Assembly (NCBI RefSeq): GCF_005576615.1 | Contig: NZ_CP040330.1 | Coordinates: 1,116,001 to 1,180,000, forward strand | Source: Natrinema versiforme | GTDB taxonomy: Archaea; Halobacteriota; Halobacteria; Halobacteriales; Natrialbaceae | Length of the DNA: 64,000 bases | Direction of reading: 5' to 3' | Shown here: in pieces, positions 44,259 through 51,651 of the stretch | How positions within the stretch are numbered: position 1 is the stretch's first letter | How the letters are laid out: each line of letters starts with the position of its first letter | Translations under genes and position numbers: made by a program | Notes under the pieces: model-generated | Seen by the model: only the letters and a program-made list of their open reading frames with translations | Told to the model about the DNA's origin: nothing | The model's database searches: none

Positions 44259-45193
44259 GGGGACACCACCCCGGCAACGGCGATCGCCAGCCCGATCGAA
44301 CCAGCGATCGAGACGACGGCCGCTCGGCCGACCGCGGTGACGGCCCGCTCTCCCTCCGCCAGCGTCGGGAGGTCGGCGTCGGGATTGAGGACGTAGACGC
44401 CCGCCTTCTCGAGGCGGACCGAGAGCGCGCAGGCGAGCGTCGCCATCGGCCAGCCGGAGTTGGGCGACGGCGGCACCCGCGCCCACTGCCGGGCGCGAGC
44501 GAGCGCGAGCGGGTCGGCCGCGGCGACCGCGATCGAGACGGCGGCGATTCTGGCGGGCAGGTACATCACGAGGTCGTCCAGCCGCGCGCTCGCGGTGCCG
44601 ATCGGTTTCGAGGGGTAGCCCAGCATCGAGTCGAGCGTGTTGACGCCCTTGACCCACGCGGCGACCGCCGCGGCGGCCGGCAGCGAGATCGGTGCGAGCA
44701 CCGCGAACGGCAGCAGTGTCGCGATCAGCCCGTCTGCGAGGTTCTCGGCCGCGCTCTCGACGGCCGCGCTGCGAAGCTCGCCGGCCGAGAGCGTCGACGT
44801 GTCCCGGCCGACCAACCCGCGGACCCGCTCACGAGCGTGCTCGAGATCGGCTTCGTCTGCGGTCGCTCCGACGACGTCTTCGGTGAGCTCGAGCAACGAG
44901 CGCAGGCTGGTCGTCAGGAAGAGTACGAGCGCGGCGGCGATGCCGCCGCCCATCGGGTGGACGAGCCCCGCCGCGAGGACGACCCCGCCGGCGACGGCGG
45001 CCGGAACGAGCGGAGCGACGGCAGCGATCGCACCGCCGACCAGTCGCTGGCGGCGCTCGTCGTCGCTCCACGTCCGATCCACGGCCCCGACGAGGCGGCC
45101 GAACCACGCGACGGGATGGGCGGCGGTCGGCGGCTCGCCGAGCAGCAGATCGAGACTGAACGCGAGGCCGATGACCGAAAGCGTCGTCAGCAC
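44255..45193 (-). CDS. cbiB: adenosylcobinamide-phosphate synthase CbiB
   Basis: A 312-residue inner-membrane protein with multiple helices. Family motifs: LDLLLGEPPTAAHPVAWFGR (about residues 14-33), SAAVESAAENLADGLIATLL (about 143-162), VNTLDSMLGYP and the C-terminal PSPNSGWPMATLACALSVRL. It condenses aminopropanol phosphate, from the cobD product, with adenosylcobyric acid. The GTG at 45193 is the likely start. It is separated by 43 bases from the HAD gene on the same strand. Confidence 0.85.
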   Translation of the reverse strand: MLTTLSVIGLAFSLDLLLGEPPTAAHPVAWFGRLVGAVDRTWSDDERRQRLVGGAIAAVAPLVPAAVAGGVVLAAGLVHPMGGGIAAALVLFLTTSLRSLLELTEDVVGATADEADLEHARERVRGLVGRDTSTLSAGELRSAAVESAAENLADGLIATLLPFAVLAPISLPAAAAVAAWVKGVNTLDSMLGYPSKPIGTASARLDDLVMYLPARIAAVSIAVAAADPLALARARQWARVPPSPNSGWPMATLACALSVRLEKAGVYVLNPDADLPTLAEGERAVTAVGRAAVVSIAGSIGLAIAVAGVVSP

Positions 45194-45236
45194 GTCGTCC
45201 TCGCCTCCATGCTATTCTCGGAATGGAGCCGCGCGG

Positions 45237-45872
45237 TCATGACTGCTGTCGTTCGCCGGTCGCCAGTCGCGCCGGCACGTCCGCGAGCGAGGCGTCCTCG
45301 AGTAGCAGCGCCGTGCCGCCGACGGCCTCGATACCCCCGTCGGCGTGCGGATCGTCGCCGACGTGGACGAGATCGGCGAGCGGAACGCCGAGTTCGTCGG
45401 CGGTCAGTTCGAAGATTTCCGGCGCGGGTTTGCGCCAGCCGCAGCCGACGCTCGTGACAATCGCGTCGAAATCGTCGCGCTCGAAGGCCGACCTGACGAG
45501 GGTGCGACCGACGAGTTCCGGGACGCTGCAGTTCGAACAGATTGCAACTGGTCCCTGCTCTCGAGCGGCGGCGACCGCCTCGAGCGCGCCGTCTCTGGTC
45601 TCGACGGCCGGATCGAACGCCGCCACGACCGCCCGTCTGGCCGCGTTTCGGTCGTAGTCGACGCCGCGGCTCGCGAGGGCGCGGGAGACGTGAGCCGGAA
45701 GCGGCACTTCCGCGCCGTCGGGCGCGTCGACGTGGGGCTCGGCGTAGGCCGCGGCCCAGTCGTCCGGCACCGTGACGTCTCGCTTTGCGAGTTCGGCCGC
45801 GACGGCTGCAGCCGGGTCGTCCGGGCGGTCGGCGGTCACCAGCGTCCCGAAGAGATCGAACGATACTCCCAC
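45237..45872 (-). CDS. HAD-family hydrolase heading the cobalamin operon
   Basis: A 211-residue HAD phosphatase. The nucleophile motif is FDLFGTLVTADR (about residues 5-16); motif II is the serine in VAICSNCSVPE; motif III/IV is GWRKPAPEIFELTADELG followed by HVGDDPHADGG. It is the first gene of the B12 cluster and no CobC/CobZ-type alpha-ribazole phosphatase is present in it, so a phosphatase for alpha-ribazole phosphate or for adenosylcobalamin phosphate is a reasonable inference. Its TATA box is CTTTAATTT (45897-45905, opposite strand). Confidence 0.75.
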   Translation of the reverse strand: MGVSFDLFGTLVTADRPDDPAAAVAAELAKRDVTVPDDWAAAYAEPHVDAPDGAEVPLPAHVSRALASRGVDYDRNAARRAVVAAFDPAVETRDGALEAVAAAREQGPVAICSNCSVPELVGRTLVRSAFERDDFDAIVTSVGCGWRKPAPEIFELTADELGVPLADLVHVGDDPHADGGIEAVGGTALLLEDASLADVPARLATGERQQS

Positions 45873-45896
45873 GACAGTGTGACTAGCACAAATCTA

Positions 45897-45905
45897 CTTT
45901 AATTT
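45897..45905 (-). promoter_or_regulatory. TATA box of the cobalamin operon
   Basis: AAATTAAAG read on the minus strand, 25-33 bases before the ATG at 45872. It suggests a leaderless start for the HAD gene and transcription of the whole cluster from here. No riboswitch-like leader fits in this space. Confidence 0.5.
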
Positions 45906-45984
45906 CGCGGTCTCACGGTGGCGGGGTTGTTTGGACGGTTTTGTGCATACCCCTTTTCGGACACGGTCGCCAGCCACGAGTACG

Positions 45985-46527
45985 ATGATTCGACGACACG
46001 CGCCGATCGGTTCCCGACACGTGACCGCCGTCGGACGGGCGATTCGAGCCTGCGCCGACGCGGTCGGCTCCGCGAGTGCGATTCGACGCGACGAGAGTAC
46101 TGCGAACCGATCTAGGCAGCGACGCGAGGCGTGGGCGGGGCGGCTCGAGGACACGAGCCGAACCGCAACCGGCGAGGCGCCAGGCGAGGATTCGGACGCG
46201 GGAGCGGCTGACGGTGGACCGACGGACGACGAATCGGACGGCGGGTCGTCGATCGCGAACGGGGCCGTCGATCCGGACGACGGACCCACGAGCAGGGCCG
46301 AGATCCTCGAGTACGGCCTCACGCCCGCAGAGTACGTCCGCGCGGTGCTCGTCGAACACGGCGGCCGGATCAAACAGCAGCGCTTCATCGACCGCTACGG
46401 CTGGTCGCGTGCGACGCTCAGCCGGCTGCTCTCCGATCTCGAGGGGCGCGACGTCGTCGAACGCTACCGGATCGGTCGCGAGAAAATCGTCTGTCTCCCG
46501 GCCGCGGTACCCGACTCGGTGTGCTGA
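45985..46527 (+). CDS. helix-turn-helix regulator with low-complexity N-terminus
   Basis: A protein of about 180 residues. The N-terminal 100 residues are variable, acidic and Gly/Asp/Ser-rich. The C-terminal 75 residues form a winged helix: LTPAEYVRAVLVEHGGRIKQ, QRFIDRYGWSRATLSRLLSD, LEGRDVVERYRIGREKIVCL. This arrangement recurs in haloarchaeal membrane-associated HTH proteins, but no transmembrane segment is seen here. The start is uncertain (TTG 45931 or ATG 45985). It is divergent from the cobalamin operon and could regulate it. Confidence 0.6.
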   Translation: MIRRHAPIGSRHVTAVGRAIRACADAVGSASAIRRDESTANRSRQRREAWAGRLEDTSRTATGEAPGEDSDAGAADGGPTDDESDGGSSIANGAVDPDDGPTSRAEILEYGLTPAEYVRAVLVEHGGRIKQQRFIDRYGWSRATLSRLLSDLEGRDVVERYRIGREKIVCLPAAVPDSVC

Positions 46528-46669
46528 CGTGTTCGTCGCGGCACGCTCGAGTCGCCGTCGAAAATAAAACGAATCGAACCGCGGATCTCAGACGGTCTCC
46601 TGTACGTCATTGCCGGCGCAACCCCAGAGCGATCGGGGTTGTGCCGGGAAATCGGTACAGCAACCCGTC

Positions 46670-47281
46670 TCAGTCGAGGCGGGCGAACGCGAGATTGCCC
46701 GAGATGTTCTTGATGTAGATGTCGACGACGTCGCCCTCGTCCGCACCGGGGACGAAGATCGTGTAACTGCCCTTCTCCGCGACACCGTCGCCCTTGCGGC
46801 CGGTGCCGGTGATTTCGACCGTGTAGGTCTGGCCCTCTTCGACGGCGTCTTGCTGTTGTTGCTGCTGGCTGCTGGTCGAGCGCTTGGTGACGGGGCGGAA
46901 CGCACCGCAGGCATCACAGCGCAACATTGGGGTGCGGTCCTCGCGGACGAGACGGGTGTCCGGCAGGCCACACTCCGAACAGAGGACGTACTCGTCGACG
47001 TAGGCGTCGATCGCCGCGTCGAGGTCCGTCTGCGAGAAGGTCCCGTTGTACCGGCCGCGGCCGTTCTCGAGCTTGCCGCTGGTCCCCAGTTCGCGCTGGA
47101 TGAACCGGTGGAGGTGCTCGGTGTCCCGGGAGAGCACGTCGGCGATCTCGTCGAGGTTGGTTACTCGCGTGAACGCGCCGTCTTTCTGTGGCTCCGGGTC
47201 GGGAATCTGTAGCCGCTGTTCGTCGCCCCCGATATCGGGGACATCCTCCATCGCTCGGTCGAGACTCGATTCGTAATCCAT
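46670..47281 (-). CDS. translation initiation factor aIF2-beta with C-terminal TRAM domain
   Basis: A 203-residue protein. The N-terminal half is eIF2-beta: FTRVTNLDEIADVLSRDTEH, then LGTSGKLENGRGRYNGTFSQ. A C4 zinc knuckle follows, CSECGLPDTRLVRED...MLRCDACGA (about residues 100-126). After a glutamine-rich linker (SSQQQQQQ) a TRAM domain spans about 146-203 (YTVEITGTGRKGDGVAEKGS). It delivers initiator tRNA with eIF2-alpha/gamma, and the TRAM domain probably adds RNA binding. Confidence 0.85.
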   Translation of the reverse strand: MDYESSLDRAMEDVPDIGGDEQRLQIPDPEPQKDGAFTRVTNLDEIADVLSRDTEHLHRFIQRELGTSGKLENGRGRYNGTFSQTDLDAAIDAYVDEYVLCSECGLPDTRLVREDRTPMLRCDACGAFRPVTKRSTSSQQQQQQDAVEEGQTYTVEITGTGRKGDGVAEKGSYTIFVPGADEGDVVDIYIKNISGNLAFARLD

Positions 47282-47397
47282 ACGCGAGAACAGGTGACGC
47301 GAACGTAAATCCGTTCTGCTATCACGATCCGCCCGACGGCGTGCCGAACGGAACGGATACGAGCGCCGTCGGCGTGCAGTGGGCGGCGGCCGTCGGC

Positions 47398-47784
47398 TCA
47401 GTACGTGCCGCCGCCGCTCTCGCTGAGCGAGCCCTGGGTCTCGTCGTCCAGTTCGTCGAGGTCGCGTTCGGCGTTGGCCTCGTTGGGACTGCCGGCCTCG
47501 CCGGTGATCTCGCCGTAGACGGCCTCGCGGACCTCTTCGGGCGAATCGTACTGCTCGCCCGCCAGCCGGTCGAAAACGCTCCCCAGCGACTCCGTCTCGT
47601 TGGGCATGTCGATCGGCTCGTTGCCGTACTCCGAGGCGATCTCCTCGCTGGTGATCGGATACTCCATCTCGCCGAGGTGGCGCTCGACATCCTCGAGGAT
47701 GGACTCGGTGTGGTCGGCCCGCTCCGCCTTGCGTTGTTCGGCACGATCCTGGACGCGGTCGCGGCTCGGTCCGTCGTCGCTCAT
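47398..47784 (-). CDS. DUF5789-like protein
   Basis: A 128-residue acidic helical protein starting MSDDGPSRDRVQDRAEQRKA. It shows RHLGEMEYPITSEEIASEYG, MPNETESLGSVFDRLAGEQY and FDRL-type repeats consistent with the haloarchaeal DUF5789 family, and a C-terminus ending ESGGGTY. The ATG at 47784 is used. Longer starts contain arginine-rich sequence. Function unknown. Confidence 0.65.
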   Translation of the reverse strand: MSDDGPSRDRVQDRAEQRKAERADHTESILEDVERHLGEMEYPITSEEIASEYGNEPIDMPNETESLGSVFDRLAGEQYDSPEEVREAVYGEITGEAGSPNEANAERDLDELDDETQGSLSESGGGTY

Positions 47785-47985
47785 AGCCGGAGCTATCACC
47801 AGCCGTCGGAAAAGCGGCCGGCCGGCGCTCGCGTGGCTCGCCCGATCAGTCCGGCCCATCCGCTCGCTCGGACCTCCGCTCCTGGACACCAGCCGGTGTT
47901 GTTACGCCCGTAGCAACGAGCGTGCTATCACTCGCATCCTCACAGCGGCTATTTGTGCCCGCTTTGACGACGAGATACTGCGACG

Positions 47986-48183
47986 ATGGACGAATCCGAT
48001 GCCAATCGACGAACGATCGCCGCCTGCGAGCAGTGTGGCGCACTCTACGCGGCACTCGAGTTGTCCGACGACAAGCTTCGCCCGATCGGCCGCCGAGACG
48101 GCTGTCGCTGTGGCAGTACGGCGTTCTCCGCCGTCGACGGCTCTCTTTCCGAATTGTCTCTCGAGGACGACTCGGACGAGTAA
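47986..48183 (+). CDS. 65-aa zinc-ribbon-like protein
   Basis: A 65-residue protein, MDESDANRRTIAACEQCGAL, with CEQCG at about 14-18 and CRCGS at about 40-44, so a C4 zinc site is likely. The C-terminal tail is acidic (LSELSLEDDSDE). It is divergent from the DUF5789-like gene. Function unknown. Confidence 0.6.
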   Translation: MDESDANRRTIAACEQCGALYAALELSDDKLRPIGRRDGCRCGSTAFSAVDGSLSELSLEDDSDE

Positions 48184-48374
48184 CCCTCCTCGCGGGGCAG
48201 TCGATCGCGTTCGCACTAGCTGCTGGAATCCGATCTCGATCCTTCTCTACGGTTCTGCCGAACGGGACGACGGCGCTGCGTAGCGCTCTCGAGAACACGC
48301 GCGACGCCGTCGTGATATCGCACTTCGTTCTCCATCTCGAACCCTAGTCGGATTTGGTTCAGGATACTGTGGTA

Positions 48375-48405
48375 ATATTGATCAGGCACCAATATCTATT
48401 CATAG
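48375..48405 (+). promoter_or_regulatory. control region of the carboxylase cluster
   Basis: ATATTG (48375-48380) and CAATAT (48390-48395) are inverted arms around nine bases, just before a CTATTCATAG element (48396-48405) that lies about 28 bases before the pxpB-like ATG at 48433. Operator plus TATA is plausible. Confidence 0.4.
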
Positions 48406-48432
48406 TTGAACTCTGAATTGTCATCACAAGGC

Positions 48433-49335
48433 ATGGCCACCGAACGGATCACACCCGTCGACCTTCCCGAACCGCGCTACGAGTACGGGGCGGACGATCA
48501 CGTGTTCGTCGAACTCGCGGAGGAGATGAGCTTCACTGCCAATTTCAAGGCGATGGCGATCACCCAGCAGGTCGCCGAGCGAGACATCGACGGCGTCGTC
48601 GAAAACTGCCCGGCCAACGCGTCCTACATGCTCCGTATCGATCCGGAGATCATCCACCCGGACGACCTGATCGCGGAGCTCAAAGAGATCGAGTCCGAGA
48701 TCGACCTCGAGAACTACGAGTGGGAGACGCGTATCATCGACGTGCCGGTCCTGTTCGAGGATCCGTGGACCCACGAGACGCTCATGGAGTTCCGGGAACG
48801 CCATCAAGACCCCGACGGGACGGACCTCGAGTACTCGGCGGAACTCAACGGCTTCGACGGCGTCGAATCCTTTATCGACGCCTTCGTCGGCGCGCCCCAT
48901 CTGGTCACGATGGTCGGGTTCGTGCCGGGGCTGCCGTGGTGTTTCCAGATGGTCCCGCGGAACCAGCAGTTGGAGGTTCCCAAATACGTCGAGCCACGGA
49001 CCGACACGCCGAGCCGCGCGGTCGGTTTCGGCGGCGCGTTCTCGGTCATCTATCCGGTACAGGGGGCCGGCGGCTACCAGCTGTACGGGCGGACTCCGAT
49101 CGAAGTGCTCGACACCGAGCAGACGCTGCCCGACTTCCGCGATTCGATGGTGTTCCCGAACCCCGGTGACATCCTGAACTACAGACGGATCGATCGCGAG
49201 GAGTACGACGCGATCCGCGAGGAGGTCAAAGCGGGCACCTACGAGTACAATTACGGCGAAGTCCGGTTCTCACCGGAGGAGTTCTTCGAGTCACCGGCCG
49301 AGTACAACGAGCGGCTCATGGAGGTGGTCGAATGA
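48433..49335 (+). CDS. PxpB/KipI (AHS1)-family carboxyltransferase subunit
   Basis: A 300-residue cytosolic protein, longer than bacterial KipI/PxpB (about 220-240). The AHS1 core contains the GFVPGLPWCFQMVPRNQQLE motif (about 160-180) and AVGFGGAFSVIYPVQGAGGY with LYGRTPIEVL. Homologous domains occur in 5-oxoprolinase (PxpB) and as half of the carboxyltransferase of urea carboxylase. Its last four bases overlap the next gene, so the two are translated together, as is usual for AHS1/AHS2 pairs. The catalytic role depends on the rest of the cluster. Confidence 0.85.
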   Translation: MATERITPVDLPEPRYEYGADDHVFVELAEEMSFTANFKAMAITQQVAERDIDGVVENCPANASYMLRIDPEIIHPDDLIAELKEIESEIDLENYEWETRIIDVPVLFEDPWTHETLMEFRERHQDPDGTDLEYSAELNGFDGVESFIDAFVGAPHLVTMVGFVPGLPWCFQMVPRNQQLEVPKYVEPRTDTPSRAVGFGGAFSVIYPVQGAGGYQLYGRTPIEVLDTEQTLPDFRDSMVFPNPGDILNYRRIDREEYDAIREEVKAGTYEYNYGEVRFSPEEFFESPAEYNERLMEVVE

Positions 49336-50309
49336 TCGAAATCGAGGCGGGCGGTATCGCGAGTACGGTCCAAGACCTCGGTCGCACCGGCCACTACCAC
49401 ATCGGCATGCCGCCGTCGGGTGCGATGGACCGCTACGCCCACACGGTCGCAAACTATCTCGTCGGGAACGACACCGACGCGGCGACCGTCGAAATGACGT
49501 ATCAGGGCATCACCGCGACGTTCCGAGACGACGCCGTGATCGCGATCACCGGTGCCGACATGTCCCCCAGCCTCAACGGCGACCCGATCGACACGTGGGA
49601 GACCGTCGCCGTCGACGCCGGCGACGAACTCGAGTTGGCGTTCGCGACCGAGGGGGCGCGAGCCTACCTCGCGGTGGCCGGCGGCATCGACGTTCCCGAG
49701 GTGATGGACAGCCGCTCGACGTACACCCTCGTCGGGATCGGCGGTCACGAAGGCCGCGGTCTCGAGGAGGGCGACCGGCTCCCGATCGGGGATGCACCGG
49801 CCGAGCGGCGCGAACTGGTCGGCACGCGGATCGACGACGAGGACGTGCCCGACTACGCGAACGAGGACACCGTTCGGATCGTCCTCGGACTGACGAGCTA
49901 CCGGCTCACCGAGGAGGCCAAGGAGACGCTCTGTGAGTCCGAGTGGACAGTCTCGTCGGAAGCGGACCGCGTCGGCTACCGGCTCGAGGGGCCGGACCTC
50001 GAGTTCGAGGAGCGCGAGCAACCCTTCGGCGCGGGAACCGATCCGTCGAACGTCGTGGACCTCGGCTATCCCATCGGGTCGATTCAGGTGCCCCAGCAGC
50101 CGATCGTCCTCATGCAGGACGCGGTCACGGGCGGCGGCTACGCGACCGTCGGGACCGTGATCAGCGCCGACCGCGGGCTGCTCGCACAGCGCCAGACCCA
50201 CAAGTCGGTCTCTTTCGAGTCAGTCGACGTCGACGAGGCGATCGACGCGCGCAGAGACCAGAACGCGCGCCTCGAGGCGATCCGAGCGGACATCGAGGGT
50301 GAGAATTAG
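49332..50309 (+). CDS. PxpC/KipA (AHS2)-family biotin-dependent carboxyltransferase subunit
   Basis: A 325-residue partner of the preceding gene. AHS2 motifs: IEAGGIASTVQDLGRTGHYH (about 3-22), GMPPSGAMDRYAHTVANYLV, TGADMSPSLNGDPIDTWETV, GARAYLAVAGGIDVPEVMDS and QQPIVLMQDAVTGGGYATVG. In urea carboxylase AHS1 and AHS2 together form the carboxyl-transfer site. In PxpBC they act with PxpA on 5-oxoproline. The short gap to the biotin carrier gene at 50390 puts the biotin source next door. Confidence 0.85.
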   Translation: MIEIEAGGIASTVQDLGRTGHYHIGMPPSGAMDRYAHTVANYLVGNDTDAATVEMTYQGITATFRDDAVIAITGADMSPSLNGDPIDTWETVAVDAGDELELAFATEGARAYLAVAGGIDVPEVMDSRSTYTLVGIGGHEGRGLEEGDRLPIGDAPAERRELVGTRIDDEDVPDYANEDTVRIVLGLTSYRLTEEAKETLCESEWTVSSEADRVGYRLEGPDLEFEEREQPFGAGTDPSNVVDLGYPIGSIQVPQQPIVLMQDAVTGGGYATVGTVISADRGLLAQRQTHKSVSFESVDVDEAIDARRDQNARLEAIRADIEGEN

Positions 50310-50365
50310 AGTCAACGATACGCTAACAGACAGAACAGTAACCAAAACAAAGAATAGATTCGGGA

Positions 50366-50371
50366 TTAAAT
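50366..50371 (+). promoter_or_regulatory. TATA-like box before the biotin carrier gene
   Basis: TTAAAT inside the palindrome GGATT-A-AATCC (50363-50373) is 19-24 bases before the ATG at 50390. That spacing is a little short for a canonical TATA box, so an internal promoter is only possible. Confidence 0.35.
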
Positions 50372-50389
50372 CCGATACATCCACAACAT

Positions 50390-50632
50390 ATGACAGAGAA
50401 AACCACGATCAAGTCACCGATGCCGGGCATCTTCTACCGACAACCCGATCCTGACGACCCGCCGTTCGCCGAACCGGGAGACACCGTCGAAGCGGGCGAC
50501 ACGATCGGCCTCGTCGAAGTGATGAAGAACTTCCACGACATCGAGGCCGACAGTTCGGGGACGATCAGCGAGTTCCTCGTCGAGAACGAGGCCGAAGTCG
50601 AAGCCGATCAGGCGATCGTCGAACTCGAATAA
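50390..50632 (+). CDS. stand-alone biotin carboxyl carrier protein
   Basis: An 80-residue lipoyl/biotinyl domain. It begins KSPMPGIFYRQPDPDDPPFA-style sequence at residue 8, and the modified lysine is in EVMKNFHDIEADSSGTISEF (about residues 43-62); the usual A/V-M-K-M/x motif is VMKN here. Length and the lack of an N-terminal linker show a free-standing carrier rather than a domain of a larger subunit. It is placed between the AHS2 subunit and the LamB/YcsF gene, so it very likely carries carboxylated biotin from the biotin carboxylase to the AHS1/AHS2 pair. Confidence 0.85.
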   Translation: MTEKTTIKSPMPGIFYRQPDPDDPPFAEPGDTVEAGDTIGLVEVMKNFHDIEADSSGTISEFLVENEAEVEADQAIVELE

Positions 50633-50803
50633 CGGCGTCGAAGCGACCCGCCGGATCGGCGAGTTCCGTCCGCTGTCGGCCGATCGCGATTCGACTGTAA
50701 TCGAGACAGGTTTCCTGGTATGCAACCGGATAGGAGCTAGTCTCTGCGTCCTTCGTGAGACGACATTTGACGTTTCCGGGGACTGTTGGACGAACCGACG
50801 TAA

Positions 50804-50812
50804 GCTATATGC
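50804..50812 (+). promoter_or_regulatory. TATA box of the LamB/YcsF gene
   Basis: GCTATATGC lies 24-32 bases before the ATG at 50836, implying a leaderless, separately started transcript. It also selects 50836 over the upstream in-frame starts. Confidence 0.5.
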
Positions 50813-50835
50813 TGGATTGTGCTAGACTCTCACCC

Positions 50836-51597
50836 ATGGCGGCGATCGACATCAACTGCGATATGGGCGAGAGCTTCGGCAACTGGACGATGGGCCACGA
50901 CGAGGCGGTCATGCCCTACATCACGTCCGCGAACGTCGCCGGCGGGTATCACGCCGGCGATCCGCACGTAATGCGGGAAACGGTCGAGTTGGCGGCCGAA
51001 CACGACGTCGGCATCGGTGTCCATCCCGGTCTGCCGGATCGGACCGGCTTCGGGCGGCGCAAGATCGACGCCACGCCGGAAGAAGTGCGCGACTACGTCG
51101 TCTACCAACTCGGCGCGCTCACGGCGTTCGCTCGCCGCCACGGCGCGACCGTCCAGCACGTCAAGCCCCACGGGGCGATGTATTCGATGCTCTCGGAAAG
51201 CCCGGAGCACGCCCGCGCGGTCATGAACGGCATGCTCGAGGTCGACGACGATCTCATCTACCTCGCGACCGATATGAACATCTACGAGGTCGCACGGGAC
51301 ATCGACGGGCTTCGGGCGGTGTTCGAAGGCTACGTCGATCTGGATTACCGGGCCGACCGCTCCCTGATCGTCGAACAGGAACTCGCCGACCGCGATCCCG
51401 AACTCGTCGCCGAACGGTTCGTCTCGATCGCCACCGACGGCGTCGTGGAGGCGGCAAACGGCGAGGAGATCTCGATCCCCGCCGAGAGCATCTGTATCCA
51501 CGGGGACAACCCCAATGCCGTCGCGATCCTCGAGGCGATCCACGACCGGGTCGAGGAACACGACATCGAACTCGCACCGCTGTCGCAAATCGCCTGA
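50836..51597 (+). CDS. LamB/YcsF-family PxpA-like protein
   Basis: A 253-residue protein starting MAAIDINCDMGESFGNWTMG, the family signature. Other motifs: ITSANVAGGYHAGDPHVMRE (about 34-53), GIGVHPGLPDRTGFGRRKID, VQHVKPHGAMYSMLSESPEH and ESICIHGDNPNAVAILEAI. PxpA proteins open 5-oxoproline with ATP alongside PxpBC. The distorted TIM-barrel metal-binding residues (N8, D10, H45 and similar) are present. It ends 55 bases from the convergent biotin carboxylase gene. Confidence 0.85.
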   Translation: MAAIDINCDMGESFGNWTMGHDEAVMPYITSANVAGGYHAGDPHVMRETVELAAEHDVGIGVHPGLPDRTGFGRRKIDATPEEVRDYVVYQLGALTAFARRHGATVQHVKPHGAMYSMLSESPEHARAVMNGMLEVDDDLIYLATDMNIYEVARDIDGLRAVFEGYVDLDYRADRSLIVEQELADRDPELVAERFVSIATDGVVEAANGEEISIPAESICIHGDNPNAVAILEAIHDRVEEHDIELAPLSQIA

Positions 51598-51651
51598 TCG
51601 AGGTGTTGAAACACCGATCTCGAAACGAACTCCCCTGCCGCCCGTTGATCC

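Noticed and set aside
45873-45984. Cobalamin riboswitch before the B12 operon
   Set aside because: The start codon lies about 30 bases from the TATA box, leaving no room for a riboswitch leader.
48433-51597. Treating the cluster as plain 5-oxoprolinase PxpABC
   Set aside because: The free biotin carrier and the biotin carboxylase next door are not part of known PxpABC, so I keep the broader reading, though simple PxpABC activity is still possible.
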